Assembly: GCA_963805525.1 (NCBI GenBank) | Contig: CAWDUT010000006.1 | Span: 558,001 to 622,000 of the forward strand | DNA from: DASQFQ01 sp963805525 | Lineage (GTDB): Bacteria; Actinomycetota; Thermoleophilia; Solirubrobacterales; Solirubrobacteraceae | DNA: 64,000 nucleotides | Direction of reading: 5' to 3' | Part shown: one piece after another, positions 25,796 to 34,733 of the stretch | Position numbering within the stretch: the first letter of the stretch is position 1 | How the letters are laid out: each line of letters begins with the position of its first letter | Notes under the pieces: model-generated | Told to the model about the DNA's origin: nothing | The model's database searches: none | What the model saw: the letters and a program-made list of their open reading frames with translations, nothing else | Program-made: the position numbers and the translations under genes

Positions 25796-27796
25796 CTAGG
25801 TCTCCCGGTGGGTCGCCTTGACGATGTGCTGGGCCGAGGCCAGCAGCTCGTCGGGCTCCAGCACGATGTGGCTCCCCGCGGGCTTGGAGCTCTGCTCCCC
25901 GGTCTGCAGGTTCGTCTCGTAGATGCGGAGGATCTTCACGAACTCGACGCCCTCGACCGCGTGCACCACGCCGTACAGCTCGCCCTGGTTCAGCGCGCGG
26001 CCGAACGCCCAGCCCTGGCCCGGTCCGGTCGGGGTGCCGCCCACCAGCGGGTTGATGTACGTGTAGAGCGCGTGCGCGACGTCCTCTTCCACGCGCGCGG
26101 TGTCGGCGAGCGGGGAGGCCTGGAGGTTCACGACGACCGACAGGCCGCGGTAGGCGCACGGGAGCAGCTCGACGGTCGTGCCGATCAGGCGCCGCTCGTC
26201 GAGGTACTCCGAGACCTCTTGCAGGAGGTCCTCGTCCGGCACGAGCTCGTCGTAGGCGAGCTGGCGGTCGGCCGGGATCAGCCGCGGCACGAGGTGCAGC
26301 GCGACCGGGCCGCCGGTGACCTGCGGGGGGACGCAGACCGCGCGGGCGACCTTCGGCGACGCCTCGCCGGCCAGGAACTCGAAGTCCTCGGCGGTGACGG
26401 CGCGGTAGCGCGAGCGGATCTCCATCGCCGCGCGCTGGCGCGCGTGGTCGAGCGTCTCGGCGTCGACGCCGCCGTTGGCCGGGCCGGGGTTGCTCACCGT
26501 GTCGACGCCCGGGAGCCCGGAGCGCATCACGGTCAGCGCGCCGGCGGCGACGTTGCCGTTGCGCCCGCCGCCGTGGCGGTACTTGGTGAAGCGCATGACC
26601 GCGCCCTTGGGCGGCACCGAGCCGTACTGGGTCCAGCCGCCGTCGGTCTCGCGGATCGCGGGGCCGAGCTCGATCTCACCCTGCACCGGGTTGAGGACGT
26701 AGTGGCGGTCGAACGTGGTCGAGACGACGAAGTCGGGCCGCAGCTCCCACGCCGCCCAGTCGCCGGACTCCGGGTCCTGGACCTCGAGCGTCTCGCCCTG
26801 CGAGGGCTTGAGCACGGGGGAGTAGCGGAGCGCGAAGGTCTGGCCGGGGGTGCCGTCGGACACGCCGAGGATCTCGTTCTCCTCCTGCGCGGCGTGCGAG
26901 GAAGGCAGCAGCGCGCCGATCGGCGCGGCGGTGATCGAGTAGATCTCCGGCGCCTGGGTGTAGGTCGTGGCGGCGCCGCCGTGGCGGGTCTTGTCGTCGA
27001 TCCGGCAGCGCACCCAGTGCATGCGGTGGCCGCCGAGCGGCTGGATCGCGGAGCGCGCCGGGCACTGGAGCTCGACCGCGCCGGCGCCGTAGTTGAAGCC
27101 GCCGGTGAGGTCCTCGAGGACGATCGCCTCGTCCCACTGGTTGTCGCCCTGGGAGACCTCCCAGCGCAGCGGCGGATCCTCCGGGCTGACGCCGGCGCCG
27201 CGCGCCGGGGAGGCGTCGACGTCGACCTGCAGCACGAGCCTGGCGATCGGCTCGTCGAAGCCGAGGTACAGCGCGTCGCCGACCGCCGGCGGGTTGCCGA
27301 ACGCGACGCGGTCGGCGCCCTGGGGGCGCGCCTCGCCGTCGGCGACGCCGATGTCCTTGACCTGGCCGCCGCGCTGGAGCACGTAGGCGGCCGGCTTGGC
27401 CGCGGGGATCGTGAAGTCCTCGCGCACCTGGAAGACGACGGCGTCGTCGCGCGCCGTGCGCGGGGTGCTCACCTCGGTCTCGCCGCCGGGGATCACGAGC
27501 GGCTCGGCCGGCGGCTCGACGAGCCGGAAGCGCACGTCGGTGGCGGCCGAGCTCGGGCCGTCCAGCTGGATGCCGAGCAGCTCGAGGAGCGTGACGTGCA
27601 GCTTGTCCGGCACGCGGTTGAGCCGGTAGATCGTCATCTCCGTCATCCACGCGAACAGCTCGATCAGCGTGATGCCGGGGTCGGAGACGTTGTGCTCGGT
27701 CCACTCCGGGCACGAGCGCGTGATGCGCAGGCGCGCCTCGGACACGAGGTCCTGGAAGCGGCGGTCGTCGAGCTGGATGTCGGGGAGCCGGCTCAT
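25796..27796 (-). CDS. Baseplate J-like wedge protein of the eCIS
   Basis: 666 residues from ATG 27796, overlapping the gp25-like gene by ATGA. The N-terminus MSRLPDIQLDDRRFQDLVSE with CPEWTEHNVSDPGITLIELF is characteristic of the putative baseplate assembly family (Pvc11/Afp11-like, gp6/J fold). The C-terminal half carries the J-like core (ETLDHARQRAAMEIRSRYRA, VTAEDFEFLAGEASPKVARA, QEVSEYLDERRLIGTTVELL). The middle is beta-rich. It forms the wedge around the spike and triggers sheath contraction. The length is somewhat shorter than Pvc11. Confidence 0.93.
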   Translation of the reverse strand: MSRLPDIQLDDRRFQDLVSEARLRITRSCPEWTEHNVSDPGITLIELFAWMTEMTIYRLNRVPDKLHVTLLELLGIQLDGPSSAATDVRFRLVEPPAEPLVIPGGETEVSTPRTARDDAVVFQVREDFTIPAAKPAAYVLQRGGQVKDIGVADGEARPQGADRVAFGNPPAVGDALYLGFDEPIARLVLQVDVDASPARGAGVSPEDPPLRWEVSQGDNQWDEAIVLEDLTGGFNYGAGAVELQCPARSAIQPLGGHRMHWVRCRIDDKTRHGGAATTYTQAPEIYSITAAPIGALLPSSHAAQEENEILGVSDGTPGQTFALRYSPVLKPSQGETLEVQDPESGDWAAWELRPDFVVSTTFDRHYVLNPVQGEIELGPAIRETDGGWTQYGSVPPKGAVMRFTKYRHGGGRNGNVAAGALTVMRSGLPGVDTVSNPGPANGGVDAETLDHARQRAAMEIRSRYRAVTAEDFEFLAGEASPKVARAVCVPPQVTGGPVALHLVPRLIPADRQLAYDELVPDEDLLQEVSEYLDERRLIGTTVELLPCAYRGLSVVVNLQASPLADTARVEEDVAHALYTYINPLVGGTPTGPGQGWAFGRALNQGELYGVVHAVEGVEFVKILRIYETNLQTGEQSSKPAGSHIVLEPDELLASAQHIVKATHRET

Positions 27797-28197
27797 TCCG
27801 CCTCTTCCTCCTCCGGGATCACGTAGAAGGGATAGACGAGGTTGCGCTTGTTGTTGGTGGCGCGCAGCCGGTAGCCGATGTTGATCAGCAGCTGGCCGTC
27901 ACCCATGCGCGAGAGGTCGAAGTCGACCTCCTCGACCGAGATGCGCGGCTCCCAGCGGTCGAGCGCCGAGCGCACTTCGGTCTCGAGGCGGCCGACGGTG
28001 GCCGCGTCGATGGTGTCGAACACGAAGTCGTGCACGCCGCAGCCGAACTCGGGCCGCATGGGCCGCTCGCCGGGGGCGGTGCTGAGGATGATCTCGATCG
28101 CCTGGTCGACATCTTGCTCGCCGGTGGCGAGGGCGATGCCGCCCCGTCGATCGACTGTGAGGGGGAAGGAGAGACCCGAGCCGAGGAGTTCCGTCAT
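27793..28197 (-). CDS. gp25/GPW-like baseplate protein
   Basis: 134 residues from ATG 28197. It matches the gp25 lysozyme-like baseplate family (Pvc9-like): LSFPLTVDRRGGIALATGEQ, the conserved glutamate-bearing DVDQAIEIILSTAPGERPMR, PEFGCGVHDFVFD and a C-terminal beta segment LLINIGYRLRATNNKRNLV. The PGER...R.PEFG motif is the family signature. gp25 links the sheath to the baseplate wedge and nucleates sheath assembly. The stop overlaps the start of the J-like gene. Confidence 0.93.
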   Translation of the reverse strand: MTELLGSGLSFPLTVDRRGGIALATGEQDVDQAIEIILSTAPGERPMRPEFGCGVHDFVFDTIDAATVGRLETEVRSALDRWEPRISVEEVDFDLSRMGDGQLLINIGYRLRATNNKRNLVYPFYVIPEEEEAE

Positions 28198-28211
28198 CGC
28201 TGATTCCGAAC

Positions 28212-29966
28212 CTATCCGATGTTGATGAGGCCGCCCGAGATGGCGACCATCGCGGAGCCGTTGACGGAGACCTGCGCACCCTTGAGCTCGAGCTGGCTCT
28301 GGGCCTCGACCGACACCGTCGCGCCCTTGATCGCCATCGAGCCCTGCGCCTCGAGGCTGATCTGCGGCGCCTTGATGGTCACGCCCTGCTTGGACTCGAT
28401 CGTCATGGCCCCAGTCGTGGTGAGGTCGTACTTGCCGTCGAAGGTGCCCGTGTAGTTGCCGGGCGACTTGACGGTCTCGGTGACGTCACCGCCGTTGACC
28501 TCGATGATCCACTTGCCCTTCTCGGTGCGGAGCTTGATGTCCTCTTGCGCTGCGATCAGTGCCTTGTGGTCGCTCTTCATCGCGAACGAGCCATCCTCGA
28601 CCGCCATCTCCTCGCCCGGTGTGTCCTTTCCGTTGAACACGGAGCCGAGCACGTAGGGGAACGACGAGTCGCCGTTCTCGAACGCCACGACCACCTGCTC
28701 GCCGGGAACGGGGAGCATCGAGAGGCCGCGCTCCTTGCCGGCGGCCGGCAGCAGAACCGGGGCCCAGAAGCTCTCCTGCTCGGTCAGGTAGGGGAACTGG
28801 ACCTTGACGCGCCCCTGCTTCTGGGGATCGCTGTTGTTGGTCACCAGGCCGATCACGATCGAGTCGACCGAGTTGCCGCCCGAGTTGCCGCCGCCGGCCT
28901 GACCGAGGATCGTGTGCTCGCCGACCGAGTTCGAGAACGACGTCGTGTAGCCGCCTCCGCCCGTGATCGCGTGCACGGCCTTGGCGACGCGGTACGTCCC
29001 GGAGAACTTGCTGCCGACGCCCGTGATCTTGAGCTTGGCGCCGGCCTTGATGCGCGGGTCGCCCTGGCAGGCGCCCTCCGCGGCGAGGTAGGCGTTGGCG
29101 AGTTGGTCGAGCATCGACTGCGCCATCTCCACCGCCTCGCTCTGGGCAGCGAACGACTGGCCGGCGATCTCGAGCGAGGCGCCGGGGAAGGCCTTCACGA
29201 CGTCGCTGCGCTTGATCCCGGCCTCGGTGACCTGCGTGGCTCGGCTCGCGGTCTTCTCGACCTTCTGCTTCGCCTTGAAGTCGAAGCCGCGCACGTTGAC
29301 CTTCTCCACCTGCTGCACGGCCGTGATGCGGGGGCGGAAGGTATGGAGGTCGTCGGGGTAGTTGAGCTCGACCTCCGCGGCGCCGGGGCTGGGCTTCTTG
29401 AACTCGCCCCGCGTGTCGTCGACGGTGAGCTCGAAGCCGATGCGCTTCGCCAGCCGCCAGACGAACTCCCAGTCGGTCTCGTTGTGCTGGAGCACGAAGT
29501 CGAGCGGCCCTCCGCTGCTGTCGGCGCTGATGCTGATGCCGCTGTCGTTGCCGACCTTCTTGACGATGTCCGAGATCGTCTGGTTGAGAAAGGTGCGCTG
29601 CTTGCGCGAGCGCATCATGCGGTGCGAGCGGTCATACGCGCGCACGACCATCGCGACCCCGCCGGCCTGGAAGTCCGGCTCGACCGTGACGATCTCGCCC
29701 TTGAAGAGCTGCTGCGTGGTGGTCTCCTCGACCGAGCCCAGCTTGACCACGAGCGTCTTGCCGATCTGGAACTTGGTGTCGTCGAGGTCCTGGTAGGGGT
29801 TCCCCTCGCTCTTGCGCGGATAGCCGACCGCGACGGTGCAGACGTCGGGGAGCCGCAGCCAGTCCGTGATCTTGATGTCGCGCACGAAGTTCATCTGGAC
29901 CGGGTCGAGCTCCTGGCCGTCGATCTCGATCTTGAAGAGGGGAGTGTTGTGCTGCGACGACGGCAT
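28212..29966 (-). CDS. VgrG-like spike protein of the eCIS (Pvc8-like)
   Basis: 584 residues from ATG 29966, overlapping the LysM gene stop by one base (TGATG). Residues about 10-330 are the gp27-like hub (LFKIEIDGQELDPVQMNFVR, TFLNQTISDIVKKVGNDSGI, LQHNETDWEFVWRLAKRIGF). Residues 365-455 are the gp5 OB-fold (IVIGLVTNNSDPQKQGRVKV, SFWAPVLLPAAGKERGL, PVPGEQVVVAFENGDSSFPY). A C-terminal beta-helix of short repeats follows (TIESKQGVTIKAPQISLEAQ) to the end GGLINIG. It forms the trimeric puncturing spike. I see no separate PAAR gene, so the beta-helix may end the tip itself or use a PAAR protein encoded elsewhere. Confidence 0.93.
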   Translation of the reverse strand: MPSSQHNTPLFKIEIDGQELDPVQMNFVRDIKITDWLRLPDVCTVAVGYPRKSEGNPYQDLDDTKFQIGKTLVVKLGSVEETTTQQLFKGEIVTVEPDFQAGGVAMVVRAYDRSHRMMRSRKQRTFLNQTISDIVKKVGNDSGISISADSSGGPLDFVLQHNETDWEFVWRLAKRIGFELTVDDTRGEFKKPSPGAAEVELNYPDDLHTFRPRITAVQQVEKVNVRGFDFKAKQKVEKTASRATQVTEAGIKRSDVVKAFPGASLEIAGQSFAAQSEAVEMAQSMLDQLANAYLAAEGACQGDPRIKAGAKLKITGVGSKFSGTYRVAKAVHAITGGGGYTTSFSNSVGEHTILGQAGGGNSGGNSVDSIVIGLVTNNSDPQKQGRVKVQFPYLTEQESFWAPVLLPAAGKERGLSMLPVPGEQVVVAFENGDSSFPYVLGSVFNGKDTPGEEMAVEDGSFAMKSDHKALIAAQEDIKLRTEKGKWIIEVNGGDVTETVKSPGNYTGTFDGKYDLTTTGAMTIESKQGVTIKAPQISLEAQGSMAIKGATVSVEAQSQLELKGAQVSVNGSAMVAISGGLINIG

Positions 29967-30613
29967 CAGGTGTCGATCGTGGGAATCGTGAGCTGGGAGC
30001 CGCGGCGGAGCGAGAACGGGTTGTCGATGCCGTTGGCCTCGGCGATCTTGCGCCAGCGCGTGGCGTCGCCGTAGTTCTGGTAGGCGACCGACTGGAGCGA
30101 GTCGCCGTCGGTGACCGTGTGGATCTTGAGGCCGGCGATCGCGCGGGTCGTCGGGTTCTGCCCGGCGGTGGCCTGCTCGGACTGGGTCAGCTCGAGGTCG
30201 ACGAGCGCGCGGGCGGGCTCGCCGTTGGGGCGGAACATCACGAAGCGGATCGTCAGCGAGCTGCCGACCATCTTCGGGCTCTCGATCGAGCCCCACTTGA
30301 AGGTGACGGTGGGCGGGCCGGCGCCGCCGCCGCCCCCGCCGCCCGACTCCATCATCTTCAGCAGCTTGATCGCGTCGTCCTTGATCGACGCGTCGGTGCC
30401 CTGGAGCGAGGCGTCGAGCAGGAGCTGCACGCGGATCGTCCACGGCATGCCGCCGCCGAACTCCGGCTTCGGCGTGTCGGTGCCGGTGACGGGCTTGATC
30501 GTCCAGACGTTCGTCTTGGTGATCGAGTACTCCTGCGGGTTGAACGCGCACTGGATCGGGTCGCCGCCGTCGATGACCAGCTGCGCGCGCTCGAAGTTCT
30601 GCGGGATCGGCAT
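29966..30613 (-). CDS. LysM-bearing inner baseplate hub protein (Pvc7-like)
   Basis: 215 residues from ATG 30613. The N-terminal domain FNPQEYSITKTNVWTIKPVT and MPWTIRVQLLLDAS is the conserved contractile-particle hub/tube-baseplate adaptor. A glycine-rich linker (ESGGGGGGGAG) interrupts it. The C-terminal 55 residues are a LysM domain (HTVTDGDSLQSVAYQNYGDA, RRGSQLTIP). In Afp/PVC particles the equivalent protein connects tube and spike. It lies between the second tube-like gene (4-bp gap) and the spike gene. Confidence 0.9.
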   Translation of the reverse strand: MPIPQNFERAQLVIDGGDPIQCAFNPQEYSITKTNVWTIKPVTGTDTPKPEFGGGMPWTIRVQLLLDASLQGTDASIKDDAIKLLKMMESGGGGGGGAGPPTVTFKWGSIESPKMVGSSLTIRFVMFRPNGEPARALVDLELTQSEQATAGQNPTTRAIAGLKIHTVTDGDSLQSVAYQNYGDATRWRKIAEANGIDNPFSLRRGSQLTIPTIDT

Positions 30614-30617
30614 GGCG

Positions 30618-31046
30618 TCAGCCCATCTTCAGCCCGGAGTGGGCGATCTCGATGACTTCCTCGGACATCGCGGCCGAGGCAGCGGCGATCGTGGGCCCGC
30701 TCCACTTGATCGGGAAGGCGTCGGCGAACGTCCACGAGCGGGTCTTCGAGCTGTCCTGGCTCAGGAGCTGGACGGTGATCTCCCTGAGGTCGGCCTTCTC
30801 GCGGGTCGCCCAGAACCACTTCTGCACAGCGTCGTCCTGGGTGAGGCCGGCCTCCAGGCGCAGGTAGGGGTAGCGGAGCCGCCCGGGCAGGTGGTGGATG
30901 AACTCGTTGTTGCCGCCCTCGGCCCACTCGAAGACCTCGAATTCCATCGAGAGGCCGTGGCAGACCTTGAACGTCCCGATGTCGAGCCCGGGCACGCTGA
31001 GCTTGAAGTTGTGATCGCTGATGAGGCTGGCGGGAACCATGGGCAT
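30618..31046 (-). CDS. Second gp19-like tube protein, probable tube initiator
   Basis: 142 residues from ATG 31046. It has a gp19/tail-tube fold: DHNFKLSVPGLDIGTFKVCH, SMEFEVFEWAEGGNNEFIHH, RYPYLRLEAGLTQDDAVQKW, RSWTFADAFPIKWSGPTI. It differs from the main tube gene at 35139-35612, and its place beside the LysM hub matches Pvc5-type initiators that start tube polymerisation at the baseplate. It starts 2 nt after the stop of the disordered protein gene. The single cysteine (VCHG) is unusual for a tube subunit. Confidence 0.9.
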   Translation of the reverse strand: MPMVPASLISDHNFKLSVPGLDIGTFKVCHGLSMEFEVFEWAEGGNNEFIHHLPGRLRYPYLRLEAGLTQDDAVQKWFWATREKADLREITVQLLSQDSSKTRSWTFADAFPIKWSGPTIAAASAAMSEEVIEIAHSGLKMG

Positions 31047-31048
31047 GA

Positions 31049-34000
31049 TCAGTAGAGGGGGTCGATTCCGTCGAGGATGCCGAGATGCTCGTTCTCCTCG
31101 CGCATGGCGCGGAGGACGGCGCTGACGACCGCGTCGCCGGACGAGCCGCCCGAGCTACTGCTACTGCTGCCAGACACGGCGCGCGCGAGGGTGGCGCCGC
31201 CGCCGAGCTGGCGGGGGGCCGCCGCGCTCTCGCGGTAGAGGCCCGTCGCCTCGGAGGCGGTGGGCATGCGGGCGATGGCGGGGCCGGTGGGTGACATGGA
31301 GGTGGACGGCTGGGTGACGCCGGCCGGGGGCGGGAACGAGATCTCCAGGAAGTCCCCGCCGGTCTGGATCTCGGCGCCGGCGGCTGCGGCCGCGGCGGCG
31401 AGGTCGGCGGTGGGGGAGGGCGCCGTGACGGGCTTGGACGCCGGCTGCGCTCCCGTGCGCGGGCGGCGGGAGAGGGTGCGGCCGTTGGCGGCGGTGGCGG
31501 CCGGCTGGCGCGCGGCGGCGGGGGCGGTGGCGGCGGGCTGCCGTGCGACGGCGGGCGCCGGGCGCATCGGCACGGGCGCGATCGCGGGGATGCGCGGGGC
31601 GGGCGCGGGCAGCTCGACGTCGACGCGGGGAGGCGCGCTCGGGTGGGGCTCCGAGCCGCGCAGCTTCGCGGCGGCGCGGGCGAGCGCGGAGCGCCGCGGC
31701 TGGGGCTGGGGCTGGGGCTGGGGCGCGGGCGCCGCCGGGCGCGGAGGGGGAGTCGCCGCGCGCGTGGACATCCGCGGCCGGGCGGGCTGCGCGCCGGGCA
31801 GCGCGGGCGGAGGGGTGGGCCGCGCGGGCGCCGGGGTGGACGCGGCGGGGGAGCGCGCGATCGCCGGCGCGCTGGGCGCGGCCGGGGCGCTCGGCGCCGG
31901 CGGTGCGGGCGGGCTCGGCGCGGGCGGGCTCGACATCGACGGCGCGGCCGGGGCGGGCGGCGGCGTGTGCACCACGGGCGCGGGCGGCGCCGGGGGATCG
32001 ACGACGATCGGCGGCGGCGCGGAGGCGGCGGCCTGCGGCCCCGGCGTGCGCTGGATGGAGGCGGGTGGATCGACCGCGAGCGACTTCGGCGCCGTGGGCT
32101 CGCTCTCGGGCGCGGACGTCTCCGCCTTCGGCGCCTCGGGCGCGGCGGCCTTGCGCCGCGACAGCCGCCGGCGCTTCGGGGCCGGCGGCTCCTCGGCCGG
32201 TTGCCGCGCGACCGACGGCCGGACGGGCGCGGACGGCGCCGCGGGGGCCGGGGCCGGCGGGGTCTGCGCGATCGGGCTCGGAGCCTCGGGCACCTTCGCC
32301 TTCTCGGGGTCGACGCTGATGGAGGGCGGGCCGTCCGGCTCGCGTGCGATCGAGCGCGCGGCGGGCGGCTCCTGCGCGGGCGTGCGCGGCGCCGGATCGG
32401 TCGTGTCCGCCGCCGGCGACGGCGCGGGCGGGGTCGACGGCTCGGCCGGCTTGCGGGCAATCGACGGCCGTGCCGGGGTCGGCGTGCTCTTCGACGACGG
32501 CGCTTCGGGTGCCGGCGTACGGGCGACCGAGGGAGGCGCGGGCTCGGGCGCCGGACCGGTCGCGCTCGGGCGCGGCGGCAGCGTGGCCTTCTCAGGGTCG
32601 ACGTTGATCGACGCCGGCCCTTGCGTGCGCGCGGGCGACGGCTCGGGCGCGGGCGGCGTGCCGGTCGTGCGCCGGCCGAGGCGACGCTGCTTCGGCTGGG
32701 GCGGGCTGGGCGCCGGCTCGGGGGTGGTTGCCGTGGGCGGCGCGGGCGCGGGTGCGCTCGGCGTCCGCTGCACGCTCCGAGCGGGAGGCGCGGCGGGGGC
32801 GGATGCGCCGGCGGGCGCCGGCGCGGGGGCGCCCGACGGGGCGTCGTCCTCGACGGGATCGGCGGCAGGGCGGCGGCCGGTCAGCGCGTCGAGCGCACGG
32901 CGGAGGACGCCGACCTGCTTGGCGGGCACGACGACATCCGGCGGCGCGTCCTGGCGGGCGGCTTGGGGCTTGGGAGTCGCCGCGGTGCGAGCCGCGCGCT
33001 GCAGCTTCGGGCGGGCGGGCGTGGGAGCGGGCGCCGGGGCCGGCTGCTTCTGCCGCATCTGCATCTTCACGGGGCCGGCCGGCTTGCCGGCCGCGGAGGA
33101 AGACCCCGAGGAGCCGCCGGAGGAACCTGAGGGCGAGCTCGAGGAGCCGGAAGGAGAGCGGGAGATGCCGCGGGCCGAGCCGCCCGACGCGCCGCCGGCC
33201 GAGCTCGAAGAGGACCCCCCGGTCGGGCCCGACGAGGAACCGCCGGACGCGCCGGACGAACCGCCGGACGGGCTCGAAGAGGAACCGCCGGACGAGCCCG
33301 AAGAGGAACCGCCGGACGAGCCCGAAGAGGAACCGCCGGACGAGCCCGAAGAGGCGCCGCCCGACGAGCCCGAAGAGGCGCCGCCCGACGAGCCCGATGA
33401 GGCGCCGCCCGACGAGCCCAATGAGGCGCCGCCGGACGAGCCCGAAGACGAACCGCCGGACGAGCTCGAGGTGCCGCCGGACGCGCCCGAAGAGGAGCCG
33501 GAAGGAGAGCGGGAGATGCCGCGGGCCGAGCCGCCCGACGAGCCGGAAGCACCGCCCGAGGCGCCGGCGGACGGGCTCGAAGACGAACCCCCGGTCGGAC
33601 CCGAAGAGGCGCCGCCGGAGGAGCCCGAGGAAGAACCGCCGGACGCGCCGGAAGACGAACCGCCGGAGGCACCGGAAGAGGTGGGGCCGGAGGAGGAGCC
33701 GCCGCCGGAGGCCGAGGGCGAGGAGGTCGGCGGGGTGGGGGCCGGCTTCGGGGCGGGCGTGGGCGCCGAACTGCGCATGATCGACGGGGGCGCCGGTGGG
33801 GCCTTCGGGCCGTCGGGCGCGGGCGTCGCGTGGGCGGAGCCGGCGGGGGCCCGGGCGATCCGCGAGCCACCCGACGGCTTGGGCGCGGGCTCGCTCGCCG
33901 CGGTGCCGAGGCCCGGCATCGGCGGGATGCTGAGCGAGCTCGGGTCCGGCACCTCGGGCACGTTGACCTGGATCGGACCGACGGGAAGGTTCGGGATCAA

Positions 34001-34531
34001 CTTCGGGTCCGCCGGCTCCCGTGCCACCGAGGGCGGCGCCGGCGGCGCTTCCGGAGCCGACGACTCGGGCTTCGGCAGCGGCTCGGCGTGACCGGTCGCC
34101 GGCCCCTCGAGGATCCGCGCGCCGCGGCTGCGCTGCAGCTTCGCGCGCTGGTCGACGTCCGCGTCCGGGAGCGCCGACATCTCGACCGCCTTGTCGGCGT
34201 CGCCCTCGAGGATCCAGGCCGCCTGCCAGGCGGACATGCCGGCCGGGATCGCCGCCGCCGGGGCGGGCGGGGCAGCAGGAGCGGACGGGGCGGCCGGGGC
34301 CGCCGGCGCGCGTGCCACTCGCGCGGATGAAGCTTCAGGTGCTGCCGGCGCCGGCGGCGGGCCCGCGGTCAGCCGGGTCGCCGAGCGGACCACGCGGCCC
34401 GGCGTGCGGGCCGCCGCGACCTCGCCGCCCAGCCGTCCGGCCGCGCCGAGGGGCGCCGACCGACGCGCCAGCCGGAGCGGCGGGCGATGGGGGCGGGGTG
34501 CGCCGCCTTCTGGTGTGCGCTCGTCAGCCAT
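31049..34531 (-). CDS. 1160-residue disordered Ala/Pro/Ser/Gly protein in the eCIS locus
   Basis: 1160 residues from ATG 34531. Only two parts look ordered: residues 98-145 (GMSAWQAAWILEGDADKAVE) and the last 30 residues (DAVVSAVLRAMREENEHLGI, ending DGIDPLY). The rest is low-complexity. Residues about 260-480 are Ser/Gly repeats (SSGSSGGASSG) made by a 24-bp DNA repeat near 33240-33470. The flanks are Pro/Ala-rich with about 18 copies of a short motif, hydrophobic-X-Arg-X-Pro (SVAREP, SIARKP, SVQRTP, AIARMP). The minus-strand frame is chosen because it fits the operon with 4-bp and 2-bp gaps. By position it might be a tape-measure substitute, scaffold or cargo. Function unknown. Confidence 0.75.
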   Translation of the reverse strand: MADERTPEGGAPRPHRPPLRLARRSAPLGAAGRLGGEVAAARTPGRVVRSATRLTAGPPPAPAAPEASSARVARAPAAPAAPSAPAAPPAPAAAIPAGMSAWQAAWILEGDADKAVEMSALPDADVDQRAKLQRSRGARILEGPATGHAEPLPKPESSAPEAPPAPPSVAREPADPKLIPNLPVGPIQVNVPEVPDPSSLSIPPMPGLGTAASEPAPKPSGGSRIARAPAGSAHATPAPDGPKAPPAPPSIMRSSAPTPAPKPAPTPPTSSPSASGGGSSSGPTSSGASGGSSSGASGGSSSGSSGGASSGPTGGSSSSPSAGASGGASGSSGGSARGISRSPSGSSSGASGGTSSSSGGSSSGSSGGASLGSSGGASSGSSGGASSGSSGGASSGSSGGSSSGSSGGSSSGSSGGSSSSPSGGSSGASGGSSSGPTGGSSSSSAGGASGGSARGISRSPSGSSSSPSGSSGGSSGSSSAAGKPAGPVKMQMRQKQPAPAPAPTPARPKLQRAARTAATPKPQAARQDAPPDVVVPAKQVGVLRRALDALTGRRPAADPVEDDAPSGAPAPAPAGASAPAAPPARSVQRTPSAPAPAPPTATTPEPAPSPPQPKQRRLGRRTTGTPPAPEPSPARTQGPASINVDPEKATLPPRPSATGPAPEPAPPSVARTPAPEAPSSKSTPTPARPSIARKPAEPSTPPAPSPAADTTDPAPRTPAQEPPAARSIAREPDGPPSISVDPEKAKVPEAPSPIAQTPPAPAPAAPSAPVRPSVARQPAEEPPAPKRRRLSRRKAAAPEAPKAETSAPESEPTAPKSLAVDPPASIQRTPGPQAAASAPPPIVVDPPAPPAPVVHTPPPAPAAPSMSSPPAPSPPAPPAPSAPAAPSAPAIARSPAASTPAPARPTPPPALPGAQPARPRMSTRAATPPPRPAAPAPQPQPQPQPRRSALARAAAKLRGSEPHPSAPPRVDVELPAPAPRIPAIAPVPMRPAPAVARQPAATAPAAARQPAATAANGRTLSRRPRTGAQPASKPVTAPSPTADLAAAAAAAGAEIQTGGDFLEISFPPPAGVTQPSTSMSPTGPAIARMPTASEATGLYRESAAAPRQLGGGATLARAVSGSSSSSSGGSSGDAVVSAVLRAMREENEHLGILDGIDPLY
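33240..33470 (-). repeat. 24-bp tandem repeats encoding Ser/Gly units
   Basis: On the plus strand the unit GACGAGCCCGAAGAGGAACC plus GCCG recurs about nine times with small changes (GAGGCGCCGCCC variants). On the coding strand each unit gives eight residues of the SSGSSGGS type. Related, more diverged units extend to both sides, about 33100-33720. Copy number is likely to vary between strains. Confidence 0.75.
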
Positions 34532-34535
34532 TCAG

Positions 34536-34733
34536 TCAGTCCTCGACGATCCATTCGGTGTCCTCGTCGACCCAGTCGTCGCCGACGGCTACAGCGGCCA
34601 TCGCGTCGGCCTCGGCGAGGAACTGCCGACGGTCCCGGTGCTCGAGATCCAGGATCGTGTCCAGCGGCCAGTGGAAGTGAAATGCGAGCCGGGCCGTCTC
34701 CGCCAAGCATTCAGGCGAAGACGGCCGGGTCAT
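34536..34733 (-). CDS. DUF6760-like small eCIS protein
   Basis: 65 residues from ATG 34733, which overlaps the previous stop as ATGA. A longer frame to 34799 is rejected because of that coupling. The core LAETARLAFHFHWPLDTILD followed by LEHRDRRQFLAE matches the short DUF6760 proteins found next to tail assembly genes in actinobacterial eCIS loci. A tryptophan- and acid-rich tail (DDWVDEDTEWIVED) follows. By analogy with phage G/GT-type chaperones it may assist assembly. The role is inferred. Confidence 0.8.
   Translation of the reverse strand: MTRPSSPECLAETARLAFHFHWPLDTILDLEHRDRRQFLAEADAMAAVAVGDDWVDEDTEWIVED

Noticed and set aside
33100..33720. Possible CRISPR array from the regular 24-bp repeat
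   Set aside because: Units are directly adjacent without unique spacers and keep a reading frame. It is a coding tandem repeat.
31260..34091. 943-residue plus-strand frame with acidic EEPPDEPE repeats
   Set aside because: It is the shadow of the minus-strand disordered eCIS gene. The minus frame joins its neighbours with 2-4 bp gaps and has ordered ends. The plus frame has no ribosome site or family.
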